This document shows positions 51,214 through 59,980 of a DNA stretch of 64,000 nucleotides, piece by piece. The DNA is from Duganella alba (GTDB lineage: Bacteria; Pseudomonadota; Gammaproteobacteria; Burkholderiales; Burkholderiaceae_D). Every line of letters starts with the position of its first letter. The stretch's first letter is position 1. The translations under genes were made by a program, and so were the position numbers. The DNA is taken from assembly GCF_009674495.1 (NCBI RefSeq), contig NZ_WKJN01000027.1:1-64000 (forward strand). The letters are read 5' to 3'. The notes under the pieces are model-generated. The model searched no databases, had not been told where the DNA came from, and worked only from the letters and a program-made list of their open reading frames with translations.

Positions 51214-51903
51214 TTGCGTAATTTCGTGGAGGCAAGACTGTCTCCGGGCGACGAGTTCGGTTTACATTTGACCGTGGGCATGGCGCTGCTGCTGGTTTCC
51301 GGGCTGGTATTCCATGAACTGGCGGAGGCGGTGATGGGGCAGGACGCCATCACCGTGCTGGACGTGCAGGTGGCGCACTGGTTCAACGCCCACGCCGTCG
51401 AACCGCTCACCAGCCTGATGTATGCGATCTCGGCCGTGCACTCGGTGGCGGGCATGATCGTGCTGTTCTGCGGCCTGGCCTGGTATCTGTGGCGGGCGCA
51501 GGCGCGCTACTGGCTGCTGGCGCTGGCCTTCGCCGTGCCGGGCGGGATGGTGCTGAATGTGGCGCTGAAATTCTTCTTTCAGCGTGCGCGGCCGGTGTTC
51601 GAGGAACCGCTGGTGACCCTGGCCACCTACAGTTTCCCCAGCGGCCACACCACGGCCGCCACCTGCTTCTACGGCCTGCTGGCCAGCTACCTGGTGATCG
51701 CCCGGCCGGCGTGGAGTGTGCGCCTGGGAACAGTCGCAGGGTGCCTGATGATGGTATTGTTGGTGGCATTCAGCCGCGTCTATCTGGGCGCGCACTATGT
51801 CAGCGATGTGCTGGCGGCCATGGCGGAGAGCGTCGCCTGGTTGGCCGTCTGCATCACCGCCATCTCCACGCTGCGCCGCCGGCGCGAGGGTAAAACAGTA
51901 TAA
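51214..51903 (+). CDS. PAP2-family membrane phosphatase
   Basis: The 229-residue protein has six hydrophobic helices and all three acid-phosphatase motifs: KFFFQRARP, SFPSGHT and SRVYLGAHYVSDV (catalytic His pair). It removes phosphate from phosphatidic acid, phosphatidylglycerophosphate or undecaprenyl pyrophosphate at the membrane. The start is uncertain: TTG at 51214 is used, while an in-frame ATT at 51202 has the only good GGAGGA site. It may share the SOS-box region with the divergent 76-residue gene. The lipid kinase gene follows after 5 bp. Confidence 0.87.
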   Translation: MRNFVEARLSPGDEFGLHLTVGMALLLVSGLVFHELAEAVMGQDAITVLDVQVAHWFNAHAVEPLTSLMYAISAVHSVAGMIVLFCGLAWYLWRAQARYWLLALAFAVPGGMVLNVALKFFFQRARPVFEEPLVTLATYSFPSGHTTAATCFYGLLASYLVIARPAWSVRLGTVAGCLMMVLLVAFSRVYLGAHYVSDVLAAMAESVAWLAVCITAISTLRRRREGKTV

Positions 51904-51908
51904 ACAAT

Positions 51909-52799
51909 ATGGATAAAATCGTCGTCATCGTCAACGCCAGCGCCGGGCTGGGATATTGCGGCGGCTGGACCACTGCGCTGGAAGAGAAGTTCCGCAGTCA
52001 GGGCGTGGAGCCGGACATCACGCTGGCGCAAAGCGGCAAGGAGATGATCGCGCGCGCCGAACGGGCGGTGACCGAGGGTGCGCCGGTGGTGGTGGCGGGC
52101 GGCGGCGACGGCACCATCAACGCGGTGGCGTCGGTGCTGGCCGGCACCGAGACGCGGCTCGGCGTGCTGCCCTTGGGCACACTGAACCATTTCGCCAAGG
52201 ATCTGAACATTCCGCTGGAGCTGGATGAAGCGGTGGCCAACGCCGTGCACGGCGTCACCGGCAAGGTGGACGTGGGTGAGGTCAACGGACGCATCTTCCT
52301 CAACAATTCCAGCCTCGGCATCTATCCCGACATCGTGCGTGACCGCGAGCAGCAGCAGCGCCATCTGGGCCGCGGCAAGTGGCCGGCGTTCGGCCGCGCG
52401 CTGTTCGGCGCGCTGCGGCGTTTTCCGTTCATGAATGTGCGGCTGAAGATCAACGGCGATGAGCATCTGCGCCGCACGCCCTTTGTCTTCATCGGCAACA
52501 ACGAATACCTGCAAGGGCTGACCATGGGCGCGCGCGAGCGGCTCGACACCGGCAAGCTGTGCCTGTACGTGGCGCAGAAGCCGACCCGCCTCGGTCTGCT
52601 GCGCTACGCTGCCCACGCGCTGTTCGGCAAGCTGCACGAGGCGCGCGACTTTGACGTGCTGACGGCGCCATCGTTGACGATCGAAACACGCCACCACCAC
52701 CTGCGCGTCGCCACCGACGGCGAGGTAACGCTGATGAAACCGCCGCTGTGCTACCGTTCCAGGGCCTCGGCGCTGAACGTCATCGTGCCGGCGGTCTAG
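51909..52799 (+). CDS. YegS/diacylglycerol kinase-family lipid kinase
   Basis: The 296-residue protein has the DAGK catalytic start IVVIVNASAG and the nucleotide-binding GGGDGTINAVAS (near 62), followed by LPLGTLNHFAKDL and NNSSLGIYP as in YegS and bacterial lipid kinases. It phosphorylates a lipid such as diacylglycerol or phosphatidylglycerol. Its neighbour PAP2 does the opposite reaction class; they are 5 bp apart and probably co-expressed. The metallophosphoesterase follows after 8 bp. Confidence 0.92.
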   Translation: MDKIVVIVNASAGLGYCGGWTTALEEKFRSQGVEPDITLAQSGKEMIARAERAVTEGAPVVVAGGGDGTINAVASVLAGTETRLGVLPLGTLNHFAKDLNIPLELDEAVANAVHGVTGKVDVGEVNGRIFLNNSSLGIYPDIVRDREQQQRHLGRGKWPAFGRALFGALRRFPFMNVRLKINGDEHLRRTPFVFIGNNEYLQGLTMGARERLDTGKLCLYVAQKPTRLGLLRYAAHALFGKLHEARDFDVLTAPSLTIETRHHHLRVATDGEVTLMKPPLCYRSRASALNVIVPAV

Positions 52800-52807
52800 G
52801 AGAGAGC

Positions 52808-53626
52808 ATGCGCACCATTGTTCATTTATCCGATCTGCATTTCGGCCGCGTCGATCAGGCGCTGCTGCGGCCGTTGCAGGAGCTGGTCACCCGGCTGGCG
52901 CCGGATGTGGTGGTGGTGTCGGGCGATTTGACCCAGCGCGCCAAGACCGAGGAATTCAAGGCCGCGCGCGCGTGGCTGGACACTCTGCCGGGGCCGCAGA
53001 TCGTGGTGCCGGGCAATCACGACATCCCGCTGTACAACGTCGCCAGCCGCTTTCTGACGCCGCTGCGCAAGTACACGCGCTATGTGACGCTGGACCTGGC
53101 GCCGGAATACGTGGACGAAGAGATCGCCGTACTGGGTATCAACACCGCGCGCTCGCTGACCTTCAAGGATGGCCGCGTCAACAAGGAACAGCTGGCGCAG
53201 ATGCGGCAGCGCATGAGCGCTGTCAGTCCCGACCATACGCGCATCATCGTCACCCACCATCCCTTCGACTTGCCGGACACCTTCGACAAGGACGACCTTG
53301 TGGATCGAGCGCCGATGGCGATGCAGGCGTTTTCCGAATCCGGCGTCGACGTGCTGCTGGCCGGGCATCTGCATGCCAGTCATGCCGGCAACAGTGCGCA
53401 GCGCTACAAGATCAGCGGCTATGCGGCGCTGGTGGTGCAGGCCGGCACTGCGACATCGACGCGTGGGCGCGGCGAATCGAATGCGTTCAACGTGCTGCGG
53501 ATCGCGCCGGATGATGTGCAGGTGGAGCGCTACAGCTGGGTGGAAGGCACGGGCAGCTTCGAATCCGTCCACACCGAATGCTTCCGCCGCAGCGGCGACG
53601 TCTGGTCGCTCGCCGCCGAATCCTAA
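52808..53626 (+). CDS. CpdA-like calcineurin-type metallophosphoesterase
   Basis: The 272-residue protein has all five metal-binding motifs: DLHFG (after a short strand), GDLTQ, GNHD, THHPF and GHLHASH. This is the cyclic-nucleotide phosphodiesterase/UDP-diacylglucosamine-like group, acting in the cytosol or at the membrane surface. Substrate not determinable. GAGAG lies before the ATG at 52808. It is the third gene of the PAP2-lipid kinase unit and convergent with the phospholipase D gene. Confidence 0.9.
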   Translation: MRTIVHLSDLHFGRVDQALLRPLQELVTRLAPDVVVVSGDLTQRAKTEEFKAARAWLDTLPGPQIVVPGNHDIPLYNVASRFLTPLRKYTRYVTLDLAPEYVDEEIAVLGINTARSLTFKDGRVNKEQLAQMRQRMSAVSPDHTRIIVTHHPFDLPDTFDKDDLVDRAPMAMQAFSESGVDVLLAGHLHASHAGNSAQRYKISGYAALVVQAGTATSTRGRGESNAFNVLRIAPDDVQVERYSWVEGTGSFESVHTECFRRSGDVWSLAAES

Positions 53627-53642
53627 ACCCAAGCCCGATGTT

Positions 53643-55034
53643 TTACAGCCAGTAATCCATGAAGCGGGCCGCCCATTCTTTCATGCGGTTGGCCCAGGGA
53701 CGGTGGCGCCAGGCTTCCAGTGTGATGAGGTTGGAGTCGCGCATGTCTTCCTGGAAGGCTTTTTCCATCTCGGTGCCGAAGGCGTCGCCCATGACAATCA
53801 CGTTCAGCTCGCTGTTGTGCAGGAAGCTGCGGGTGTCGATGTTGGTCGAGCCGACCGTCGACCAGTTGCCGTCAATCACGGCGGTCTTGGCGTGCAGCAC
53901 CGCCAGTTTGAGCTGGTAGATTTTCACGCCGGCCGCCAGCAGGTCGTCATAGAACGCATGACCGGCGTAGAACACCAGGCCGCTGTCGGAGACGCCCGGC
54001 AGCACGATCTTGACGTCCACGCCGCGTCTTGCGGCGGCGATCAGCGCGTCCACCGTCTGCCGGTCCGGCACGAAATAGGCCGAGGTGATGTGGATCGATT
54101 TCTTCGCTTCCTGGAACGCCAGCGCATAGGCCTTGTAGATTTCGAACTGGCCGCCCGGATCGCTGCCCAGCACGCGCACCACCTTGTCGCCGGCGATCAC
54201 CGGTTTCGGGAAGTAGTCGGCCTCGCGCAAGTCGTCCTTGTCCTGCGACGCCCACTGGCGCACGAACAGCCACTGGAAGGCCTGCACCGCCGGCCCTTCG
54301 ACCTTGATGTGGGTATCGCGCCAGCCGACATCGGACTTGCTGGTCGGCTTGGAGGCCGAGCGGAACAGCGAGCTCTTGGCATACGTGGCGCTGATGTTGA
54401 TGCCGCCGGTGAAGGCCGCCTTGCCGTCGACGATCAGCACCTTGCGGTGGTCGCGGTTGTTGAGCTTCCAGTCGTTGCCGCTGACCTTGGCCGGATTGAC
54501 CGGATTGAATTCGATCAGCTTGATGCCGCCGTCGCGCATGCGCTTGAAGAACTCGGCCGGCACGCCGATGGTGCCGACGCTGTCGTACAGAATATTGACC
54601 GTCACGCCGGCCTGCTGCTTGGCGATCAGCGCATCGGCAAACTTCAGGCCCAGTTCGTCCTGGTCGAAGATATAGGTTTCCAGATTGATGTTGTTCTGCG
54701 CGCCGTTGATGGCCTTGAGCATCTCGGTCATGGTCTGCGGACCGTCGAACAGCAGCGTGGTCTTGTTGCCGGCGATCAGCGGCACGCCGGTGGCCGCTTC
54801 TTCCAGCGATGCCTGGCTCTGCAGATCCAGCGATCCCTTGGACCAGCGCTTGGCCAGCAGCGCCTTGGTGCGCGCGTCGCTCAGGTCGCCGTGCGTGCCC
54901 TTGACCGTGGGCGTGGCCGACGGTTCCAGCTTGTCGCCCAGCGCCGTCACATTCGGCAGCGATGCGCAGGCGCCCAGCAAGCCCCAGCACATGAGGCCGA
55001 GGGGGAACCAGAAACGCATGCGCGGAGCTTTCAT
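53643..55034 (-). CDS. Phospholipase D/cardiolipin synthase-like lipoprotein
   Basis: The 463-residue protein has a lipoprotein signal with lipobox LLGAC (Cys 23) and two HxKx4D motifs: NNRDHRKVLIVDG (near 197) and AVLHAKTAVIDG (near 381), each followed by GGIN or GSTN. Two such motifs form one active site in phospholipase D and cardiolipin synthases. With a lipoprotein anchor it faces the periplasm. It lies 1 bp downstream of the COG4389 gene. The ATG at 55034 is used; ATG 55019 is an alternative. Confidence 0.9.
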   Translation of the reverse strand: MKAPRMRFWFPLGLMCWGLLGACASLPNVTALGDKLEPSATPTVKGTHGDLSDARTKALLAKRWSKGSLDLQSQASLEEAATGVPLIAGNKTTLLFDGPQTMTEMLKAINGAQNNINLETYIFDQDELGLKFADALIAKQQAGVTVNILYDSVGTIGVPAEFFKRMRDGGIKLIEFNPVNPAKVSGNDWKLNNRDHRKVLIVDGKAAFTGGINISATYAKSSLFRSASKPTSKSDVGWRDTHIKVEGPAVQAFQWLFVRQWASQDKDDLREADYFPKPVIAGDKVVRVLGSDPGGQFEIYKAYALAFQEAKKSIHITSAYFVPDRQTVDALIAAARRGVDVKIVLPGVSDSGLVFYAGHAFYDDLLAAGVKIYQLKLAVLHAKTAVIDGNWSTVGSTNIDTRSFLHNSELNVIVMGDAFGTEMEKAFQEDMRDSNLITLEAWRHRPWANRMKEWAARFMDYWL

Positions 55035-55035
55035 C

Positions 55036-57048
55036 TTAGGCCTTTTCGATTAACTTCGTATCATCCGACGAGCCGAACAGGAACGAGATCGGCCCTTGCC
55101 GGAACCGGCGGCCCAGCGCTTTCGTCAACTGCCAGCCGTGCTTGAAGCGCACCTGGCGCGAGCGCAATGCGACCCACAGGGCCAGCCCGAAGCTGACCAG
55201 CAGATTGACTGTCCCAATGGAAAGAAAACCTGCCACAGAAGTCACAACCAGTTCCCAGCTGACATTGTGATCGAGTCCAACAATTGCTGTCGCAAAGTTG
55301 GCGGACGAGAACGTCACATGGCGGATATCCAGTGGAATGCCCAGCACGAAGCCGATGAATGGCATCACGCCCAGCAGGATGCCGAAGAAGAAATTCCCCA
55401 TCAGCCCGCCGAGATTGTTCTCCATGTACACGCCCAGCCGGTCCAGCCGTTCCTGGCCCAGCAGCCAGCGCAGGCCGCGCAGTTGTGCAATACGCTGCGC
55501 CCAGCGCGTGTACAGCGCCTTGTTGTCGTAGTAGCCCGAGATCAGGCCGGCGACGAACAGGCAGACGCCGGCGATCGCCGCGTAGATCAAGGTCGGCGCG
55601 TGGATCGGATCGATGTCGGCCAGCAGGTGCATGGCCTTGTCCGGCGACACCAGGTGATGGCCGGTCAGGTGCGGCCACGCCATGGCGATCAGCCACGCGG
55701 TCGGGATCGCCACCGCCAGGTTGCCCAGCACCGCCATGTTCTGCGTGCGGATCACCTTGTTGCACAGCTCGGCCATGCTGTCGATGTCGATGTTGCGGCC
55801 ATCCTTCGACTGCAGGCCGGAGGCGATGCGCGAGGCGGTCATGGCCGGCTGCTTGGTCGCCACCGTGAAGTGCAGCAGGTGGATGAACATGAAGCCGATC
55901 GAGTAGTTCATGCTGAACAGGAAGGCTTCCACCAGCGGCGCGGCGCGCAGGTAGGACATCAGGATCTTGAACAGCGCCATGAAACCGATCACCAGCCCGG
56001 CGCCGGCCGCCTGCACGAACATGCCGCCCAGCTCGCGGCGCGTGTCGGCCACGTAGTGCTCGCCGGTGTGGCTGGCGTTTTCGGTGACGTTGCGCGCCAG
56101 CAGGTTGATGTTGTCGCGCAGCAGATCGCGCACCATGTATTTGTTGTTGTGCGCGGCGATCAGTTCCAGCGCCAGCGCGATGGCGGCGTGGCGGCGCGCG
56201 CTGTCGTGCTCCTCGCCGGGCAGGTGCACGTCGACCAGGAACAGCAGCTTGCGCATGCGGTCCAGGCTCTGCGTCAGCGACACCAGCAAATAGGTGAGGG
56301 CGATGCTGGTGCCCTGGCTCAATGCCTTTTTGCGGATCTTGCCGATCACGGTTTCGCACTGGTCCAGCATCACCAGCAGGTGGCGCGCATCGTCGATGTC
56401 GACTTCGGCGCCGGCCAGCTTGCGGTGGTAGGCGTCCAGGTAGGCGTTGACCTCGAAGTTCTGCACCATGAAGGGCGATTCGTAGGTCTCCATTTCGGTA
56501 TGGAAGTTGGTCAGGCGCGGCTCCAGGCCGATGGCGCAGACGCGATAGGACAGCGTGCGGATCGCGTCCAGCAGGCCTGGCAGCATGATATTGCCGCCGC
56601 GCTGGACGTCGGCGCGCTGTTCGGCATGCAGTACCACATCCAGCAGCGCCAGCCAGTCCTCGTGCGGCACGGCCGCCATCCAGATGTAGTCGGTGCGCTT
56701 GTAGGCGATCTGGTCGAGCGCCTCGCTCAGGTAATCGTTGCCCAGCGCCGGTGGCAGGATGCGGTAGGCGATGCGGCTTTTCAGTTCGCTGAAGAAGCCG
56801 TCGTTCGACAGCACGCCGATCTCGGTGTACAGGCTGGCGTGGCGGCGCGACGCCAGGATGTTGCGCGCGTAGTTGCGCAGCGCGATGGCGTGCGCCGGAT
56901 TGCCCTTCAACAGCTGGCACAAGGTGCGCACGTTGCCAATCGCACGCGCACTGTCGGTGGCGCGCTTGGGGCGCAGGGTGTGAAACAGCTCGACCATCAG
57001 GCCGATGTCGTTGCTGTCTGCGTTGATACGTTCCAGAATTTCGAGCAT
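55036..57048 (-). CDS. COG4389 membrane protein annotated as 'site-specific recombinase'
   Basis: The 670-residue protein is of the family called 'site-specific recombinase, Gcr-like' in databases. What the sequence shows is a helical N-terminal half (about 1-370) and at least six hydrophobic helices (about 345-640), for example GAGLVIGFMALFKILMSYL, TLIYAAIAGVCLFVAGLISGYYDNKALY and NFFFGILLGVMPFIGFVLG. No tyrosine or serine recombinase motif is visible, so the database name is doubtful; a membrane role is more likely. GCGAGG lies 8 nt before the ATG at 57048; the frame continues to 57177 without one. Operon with the phospholipase D gene. Confidence 0.82.
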   Translation of the reverse strand: MLEILERINADSNDIGLMVELFHTLRPKRATDSARAIGNVRTLCQLLKGNPAHAIALRNYARNILASRRHASLYTEIGVLSNDGFFSELKSRIAYRILPPALGNDYLSEALDQIAYKRTDYIWMAAVPHEDWLALLDVVLHAEQRADVQRGGNIMLPGLLDAIRTLSYRVCAIGLEPRLTNFHTEMETYESPFMVQNFEVNAYLDAYHRKLAGAEVDIDDARHLLVMLDQCETVIGKIRKKALSQGTSIALTYLLVSLTQSLDRMRKLLFLVDVHLPGEEHDSARRHAAIALALELIAAHNNKYMVRDLLRDNINLLARNVTENASHTGEHYVADTRRELGGMFVQAAGAGLVIGFMALFKILMSYLRAAPLVEAFLFSMNYSIGFMFIHLLHFTVATKQPAMTASRIASGLQSKDGRNIDIDSMAELCNKVIRTQNMAVLGNLAVAIPTAWLIAMAWPHLTGHHLVSPDKAMHLLADIDPIHAPTLIYAAIAGVCLFVAGLISGYYDNKALYTRWAQRIAQLRGLRWLLGQERLDRLGVYMENNLGGLMGNFFFGILLGVMPFIGFVLGIPLDIRHVTFSSANFATAIVGLDHNVSWELVVTSVAGFLSIGTVNLLVSFGLALWVALRSRQVRFKHGWQLTKALGRRFRQGPISFLFGSSDDTKLIEKA

Positions 57049-57223
57049 GCAGAAAGCCTCGCTAAGCAAAAACGCAGTATAACCGCTGACCTCCGCACGG
57101 TATGTACGCCAGCGAACATAGGTTTCTGCTGCGAAATTGTGCAAGTGCGTGGTCATGCGCACAGAGGGCGGCTGCATCGGTGGCTACACTGTTCATAACA
57201 GCTCACCGATTTTGCGAACCACC

Positions 57224-58291
57224 ATGAAACCCGTCCTCGTCACCCTGGCACTGCTTGCACCGCTCAGCGCACTCGCGCAGACCGAAGTGTATGGCGTGCT
57301 CGATGCCGGCGTGGTGGCGGAACGTGGTTGCAGCGGCGACTGCGCCAAGACCAAGCTCGACAGCGGGGTCTCGACCGGTTCGCGCATCGGCATCCGCGGC
57401 AAGGAAGACCTGGGCAACGGCACCTCGGCCATCTACACGGTCGAGGCCGGTATCCTCAACGATACCGGTGCTTCCGACCAGAACGGCCGTCTGTTCGGCC
57501 GCCAGGCCTTTGTCGGGCTGGATGGTCCGCTGGGCGTGGTGACGCTGGGCCGCCAGTACAACCTGGTCTATGAAGCCCTGACCGATGTGGCCGATCCTTT
57601 CCACGGCGGCATGGCCGGCAGCGCGGCCAACCTGGTCGGCTACACCACCAAGCGCTACGACAACACCATCAAGTACAAGTCGCCGCGCTCGCGGGGCGGC
57701 TTTGTCGGCTCGGCGATCTACAGCTTTGGCGAGTCGCCGTATAACAGCAAGGTCAACCGCGCTTATGGCGCCACGATCGGCTACGAGAACGGTCCCGCCA
57801 ACATCAGCATCACGCACCAGCGCAAGGAAAACCTGCTGGACGCCACCGGCACCACGCCGCCGGTCGACCAGTCGGCCAGCAACTCGCTGGTGGCGGCCAA
57901 CTTCGACTTCGGCCGCTTCGTCGGCTACGCGGCGTATGGCCACAGCAAGGGCGACGGCAGCTCGCAGTGGGACGAAACCAATCCCTACGGCGCGGTGGCG
58001 CAGCGCGATTTTTCCACCAACAGCCGCGACGTGCTGCTGGGCGTCGCGGTGCCGGTGGGCGCGATGAGCTTCCTCGCTTCCTACATCCACAAGGATGACC
58101 GCAGCCTGGCCGACCGCGACGCCAACCAGATCGCCGTCGGCGCCAGCTACGCCTTCTTCAAGCGTACCAATGTGTACGCGTCGTTCGCCAAAATCCAGAA
58201 CCGCAACGGCGCCGGCTACACGGTCGGCAACGCCAGCAACCGTGGCAGCGGCGACCGCGCCATCAACCTGGGTCTCAGGCACTCCTTCTAA
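57224..58291 (+). CDS. Gram-negative porin (general, Porin_4 type)
   Basis: The 355-residue outer-membrane protein has a signal peptide (1-19, SALAQ) and the trimeric porin pattern of betaproteobacteria: TEVYGVLDAGVV at the start, GSRIGIRGKEDLGNG, GRQAFVGLDGPLGVVTLGRQYN, and a C-terminal GLRHSF with a final Phe. It allows diffusion of small hydrophilic solutes. The ATG at 57224 opens the signal peptide. It is divergent from the COG4389 gene with 175 bp between. Confidence 0.94.
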   Translation: MKPVLVTLALLAPLSALAQTEVYGVLDAGVVAERGCSGDCAKTKLDSGVSTGSRIGIRGKEDLGNGTSAIYTVEAGILNDTGASDQNGRLFGRQAFVGLDGPLGVVTLGRQYNLVYEALTDVADPFHGGMAGSAANLVGYTTKRYDNTIKYKSPRSRGGFVGSAIYSFGESPYNSKVNRAYGATIGYENGPANISITHQRKENLLDATGTTPPVDQSASNSLVAANFDFGRFVGYAAYGHSKGDGSSQWDETNPYGAVAQRDFSTNSRDVLLGVAVPVGAMSFLASYIHKDDRSLADRDANQIAVGASYAFFKRTNVYASFAKIQNRNGAGYTVGNASNRGSGDRAINLGLRHSF

Positions 58292-58326
58292 ACATGCTAC
58301 ATTGCTGGTTTTGACCAGGAAGCAGC

Positions 58327-59163
58327 ATGTACCTCACTTACTTCAACGGCGCTTGGGCCGAAGGCAATGCGCCATTGTTTGGCGCCATGGACCACAGCGT
58401 CTGGCTCGGCTCGTCGGTATTCGACGGCGCCCGCTCGCTCAGCGGTCACATGCCCGACCTGCGCCTGCACCTGCAGCGCGTGATCACCTCGTCCGAACGC
58501 GTCGGCCTGACTTGCCCGTTGAGCGTGGATGAGATGGAAAAGCTGGTGCGCGAAGGCGTGGCCAGGTTTCCGGCCGATGCCGAGCTGTATATTCGCCCGC
58601 TGGTGTTCGGCACCGACGGCCTGCTGATTCCGGTGCCGGAAAAAAGCGCGTTTGCGCTGACCCTGTTCGATGCGCCGATGCCGCCGTTCACCGGCTTCTC
58701 GGCCTGCCTGTCGGTGCTGCGCCGTCCGGACGCGCTGATGGCGCCGACCGACGCCAAGGCCTCCTCGCTGTACGCCAACACCTCCAAGGCGCTGCGCGAA
58801 GCCAAGGAACGCGGCTACGACAACGCCGTGGTGTGCGACAGCGCCGGCAACGTGGCCGAGTTCGCTTCGGCCAATCTGTTCTTCGTCACGCCGGCAGGCC
58901 AGGTGGTGACGCCGGTGCCGAATGGTACTTTCCTGTCCGGCATCACCCGCGCGCGCGTGATCGCGCTGCTGGCGAAAGAGGGCGTCAAGGTCGAGGAACG
59001 CAGCGTGCGTCCGGAAGAGCTGGAAAGCGCCGTTGAAATCTTCAACACCGGTAACTACGGCAAGGTCACGCCGTGCGTGCGCTACGAAGGCCGCACCTTG
59101 CCGGTCGGTCCGATCGCCACGCTGGCGCGCGACCGTTACATGGCGTTCTCCGACAGCCAGTAA
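58327..59163 (+). CDS. Branched-chain amino-acid aminotransferase-like (class IV)
   Basis: The 278-residue class IV PLP enzyme has the PLP lysine in KASSLYANTSKALREAKERGYDNAV and the phosphate-binding NVAEFASANLFFV and GITRARVI, as in IlvE and D-amino-acid aminotransferase. It interconverts branched-chain amino acids and keto acids. The enzyme is smaller than E. coli IlvE and may have another amino donor. A GGAAG ribosome site lies before the ATG. It is convergent with the DUF3617 gene. Confidence 0.9.
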   Translation: MYLTYFNGAWAEGNAPLFGAMDHSVWLGSSVFDGARSLSGHMPDLRLHLQRVITSSERVGLTCPLSVDEMEKLVREGVARFPADAELYIRPLVFGTDGLLIPVPEKSAFALTLFDAPMPPFTGFSACLSVLRRPDALMAPTDAKASSLYANTSKALREAKERGYDNAVVCDSAGNVAEFASANLFFVTPAGQVVTPVPNGTFLSGITRARVIALLAKEGVKVEERSVRPEELESAVEIFNTGNYGKVTPCVRYEGRTLPVGPIATLARDRYMAFSDSQ

Positions 59164-59165
59164 GC

Positions 59166-59693
59166 TTAAGGGCGGGCCGGGCAGGTGGCGGACAGCCAGC
59201 GCCCGGTCGATTCCACCGTGGCGTTTTGCGGGCCGGCGCCGGTGTTGTTGGTCACCTGCATGGTGGCCGTATAACCGTCCTCGCCCAGGAAGCGCACCTG
59301 TCCGGTGCCGCTGGATGCCGGATCGGTGCAGCTGAACGAGACGTTCAGTCCGCCCGGCACCGGCGTCTGGGTCGAGCGGCACTTGCCTTGCTGGCTTAGC
59401 GGCAGCTCCTTGCGCGCCGCCATTTCCGGCGTGACGCAGGCGCGCATCGTCAGCGCGCCATCGCTGGTGGCCTGCGGCAGCGAGACGCCGTTCTGCGCCA
59501 TCATCGCCTGCACCTGCGCGCGCTGCTCCGGCGGCAGCGCCGCCAGCTGCGACAGGCCGGCGCTGACCGCCTGGTCGGTTTGCGCATTCCCCGTCATGAT
59601 CTTGTTATTCAATTCCCACAAACCCGGCTTGACGGTTTGCGCGTGCGTTTGCGCCGCAGCCAGCAGGGCCAGTGTCGTCAACAGTGCTTTCAT
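59166..59693 (-). CDS. DUF3617 exported protein
   Basis: The 175-residue product has a signal peptide (about 1-18, THAQ) and the DUF3617 pattern: VKPGLWELNNKI at the start, then MRACVTPEMAAR, KCRSTQTPVPGGLNVSFSC and SGTGQVRFLGEDGYTATMQV with conserved cysteines. Periplasmic, function unknown. AAAGGAG lies 6 nt before the ATG at 59693. Confidence 0.85.
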   Translation of the reverse strand: MKALLTTLALLAAAQTHAQTVKPGLWELNNKIMTGNAQTDQAVSAGLSQLAALPPEQRAQVQAMMAQNGVSLPQATSDGALTMRACVTPEMAARKELPLSQQGKCRSTQTPVPGGLNVSFSCTDPASSGTGQVRFLGEDGYTATMQVTNNTGAGPQNATVESTGRWLSATCPARP

Positions 59694-59714
59694 CAGTCGC
59701 TCCTTTGGAAATGA

Positions 59715-59737
59715 AAACGGCGCCCAAGGCGCCGTTT
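59715..59737 (-). terminator. Probable terminator of the small gene at 59756
   Basis: AAACGGCGCC and GGCGCCGTTT form a 10-bp stem around CAA. On the minus strand it is followed by a T-rich tail (TTTTCATTT). Confidence 0.7.
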
Positions 59738-59755
59738 GAACCACTGCGGAGAAGG

Positions 59756-59902
59756 CTACACGCCGCGTCCGCTAATCAGGCGCAGCAGCACCATGATGAT
59801 GGCGACTACCAGCAGGATATGGATGAAACCGCCGATGGTGTACGAAGTAACCAGACCAAGCAGCCACAGGATAAGCAGAACTACAGCGATGGTATAAAGC
59901 AT
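59756..59902 (-). CDS. Lmo0937/YqaE-like tiny membrane protein
   Basis: The 48-residue protein is almost entirely hydrophobic (two helices, LYTIAVVLLILWLLGLVTSYTIGGFIHILLV then VVAIIMVLLRLI), with a basic end SGRGV. This size and pattern match the lmo0937 family, a stress-related tiny membrane protein widespread in bacteria. GAGGAG lies 6 nt before the ATG at 59902. The palindrome GTACG-N4-CGTAC lies 57 bp upstream. Confidence 0.83.
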   Translation of the reverse strand: MLYTIAVVLLILWLLGLVTSYTIGGFIHILLVVAIIMVLLRLISGRGV

Positions 59903-59958
59903 GATGATCTCCTCGGGTTGTGTTGAATCTATTATCAACAATCCCTGCCTGGGCTTCT

Positions 59959-59972
59959 GTACGATGCCGTAC
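59959..59972. promoter_or_regulatory. GTRCG-N4-CGTAC palindrome, copy 1
   Basis: GTACG-ATGC-CGTAC is a perfect palindrome in the arms. It stands 57 bp before the small membrane gene (start 59902). Copies 2 and 3 are at 60666 and 63834. Confidence 0.65.
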
Positions 59973-59980
59973 TTAAATCC

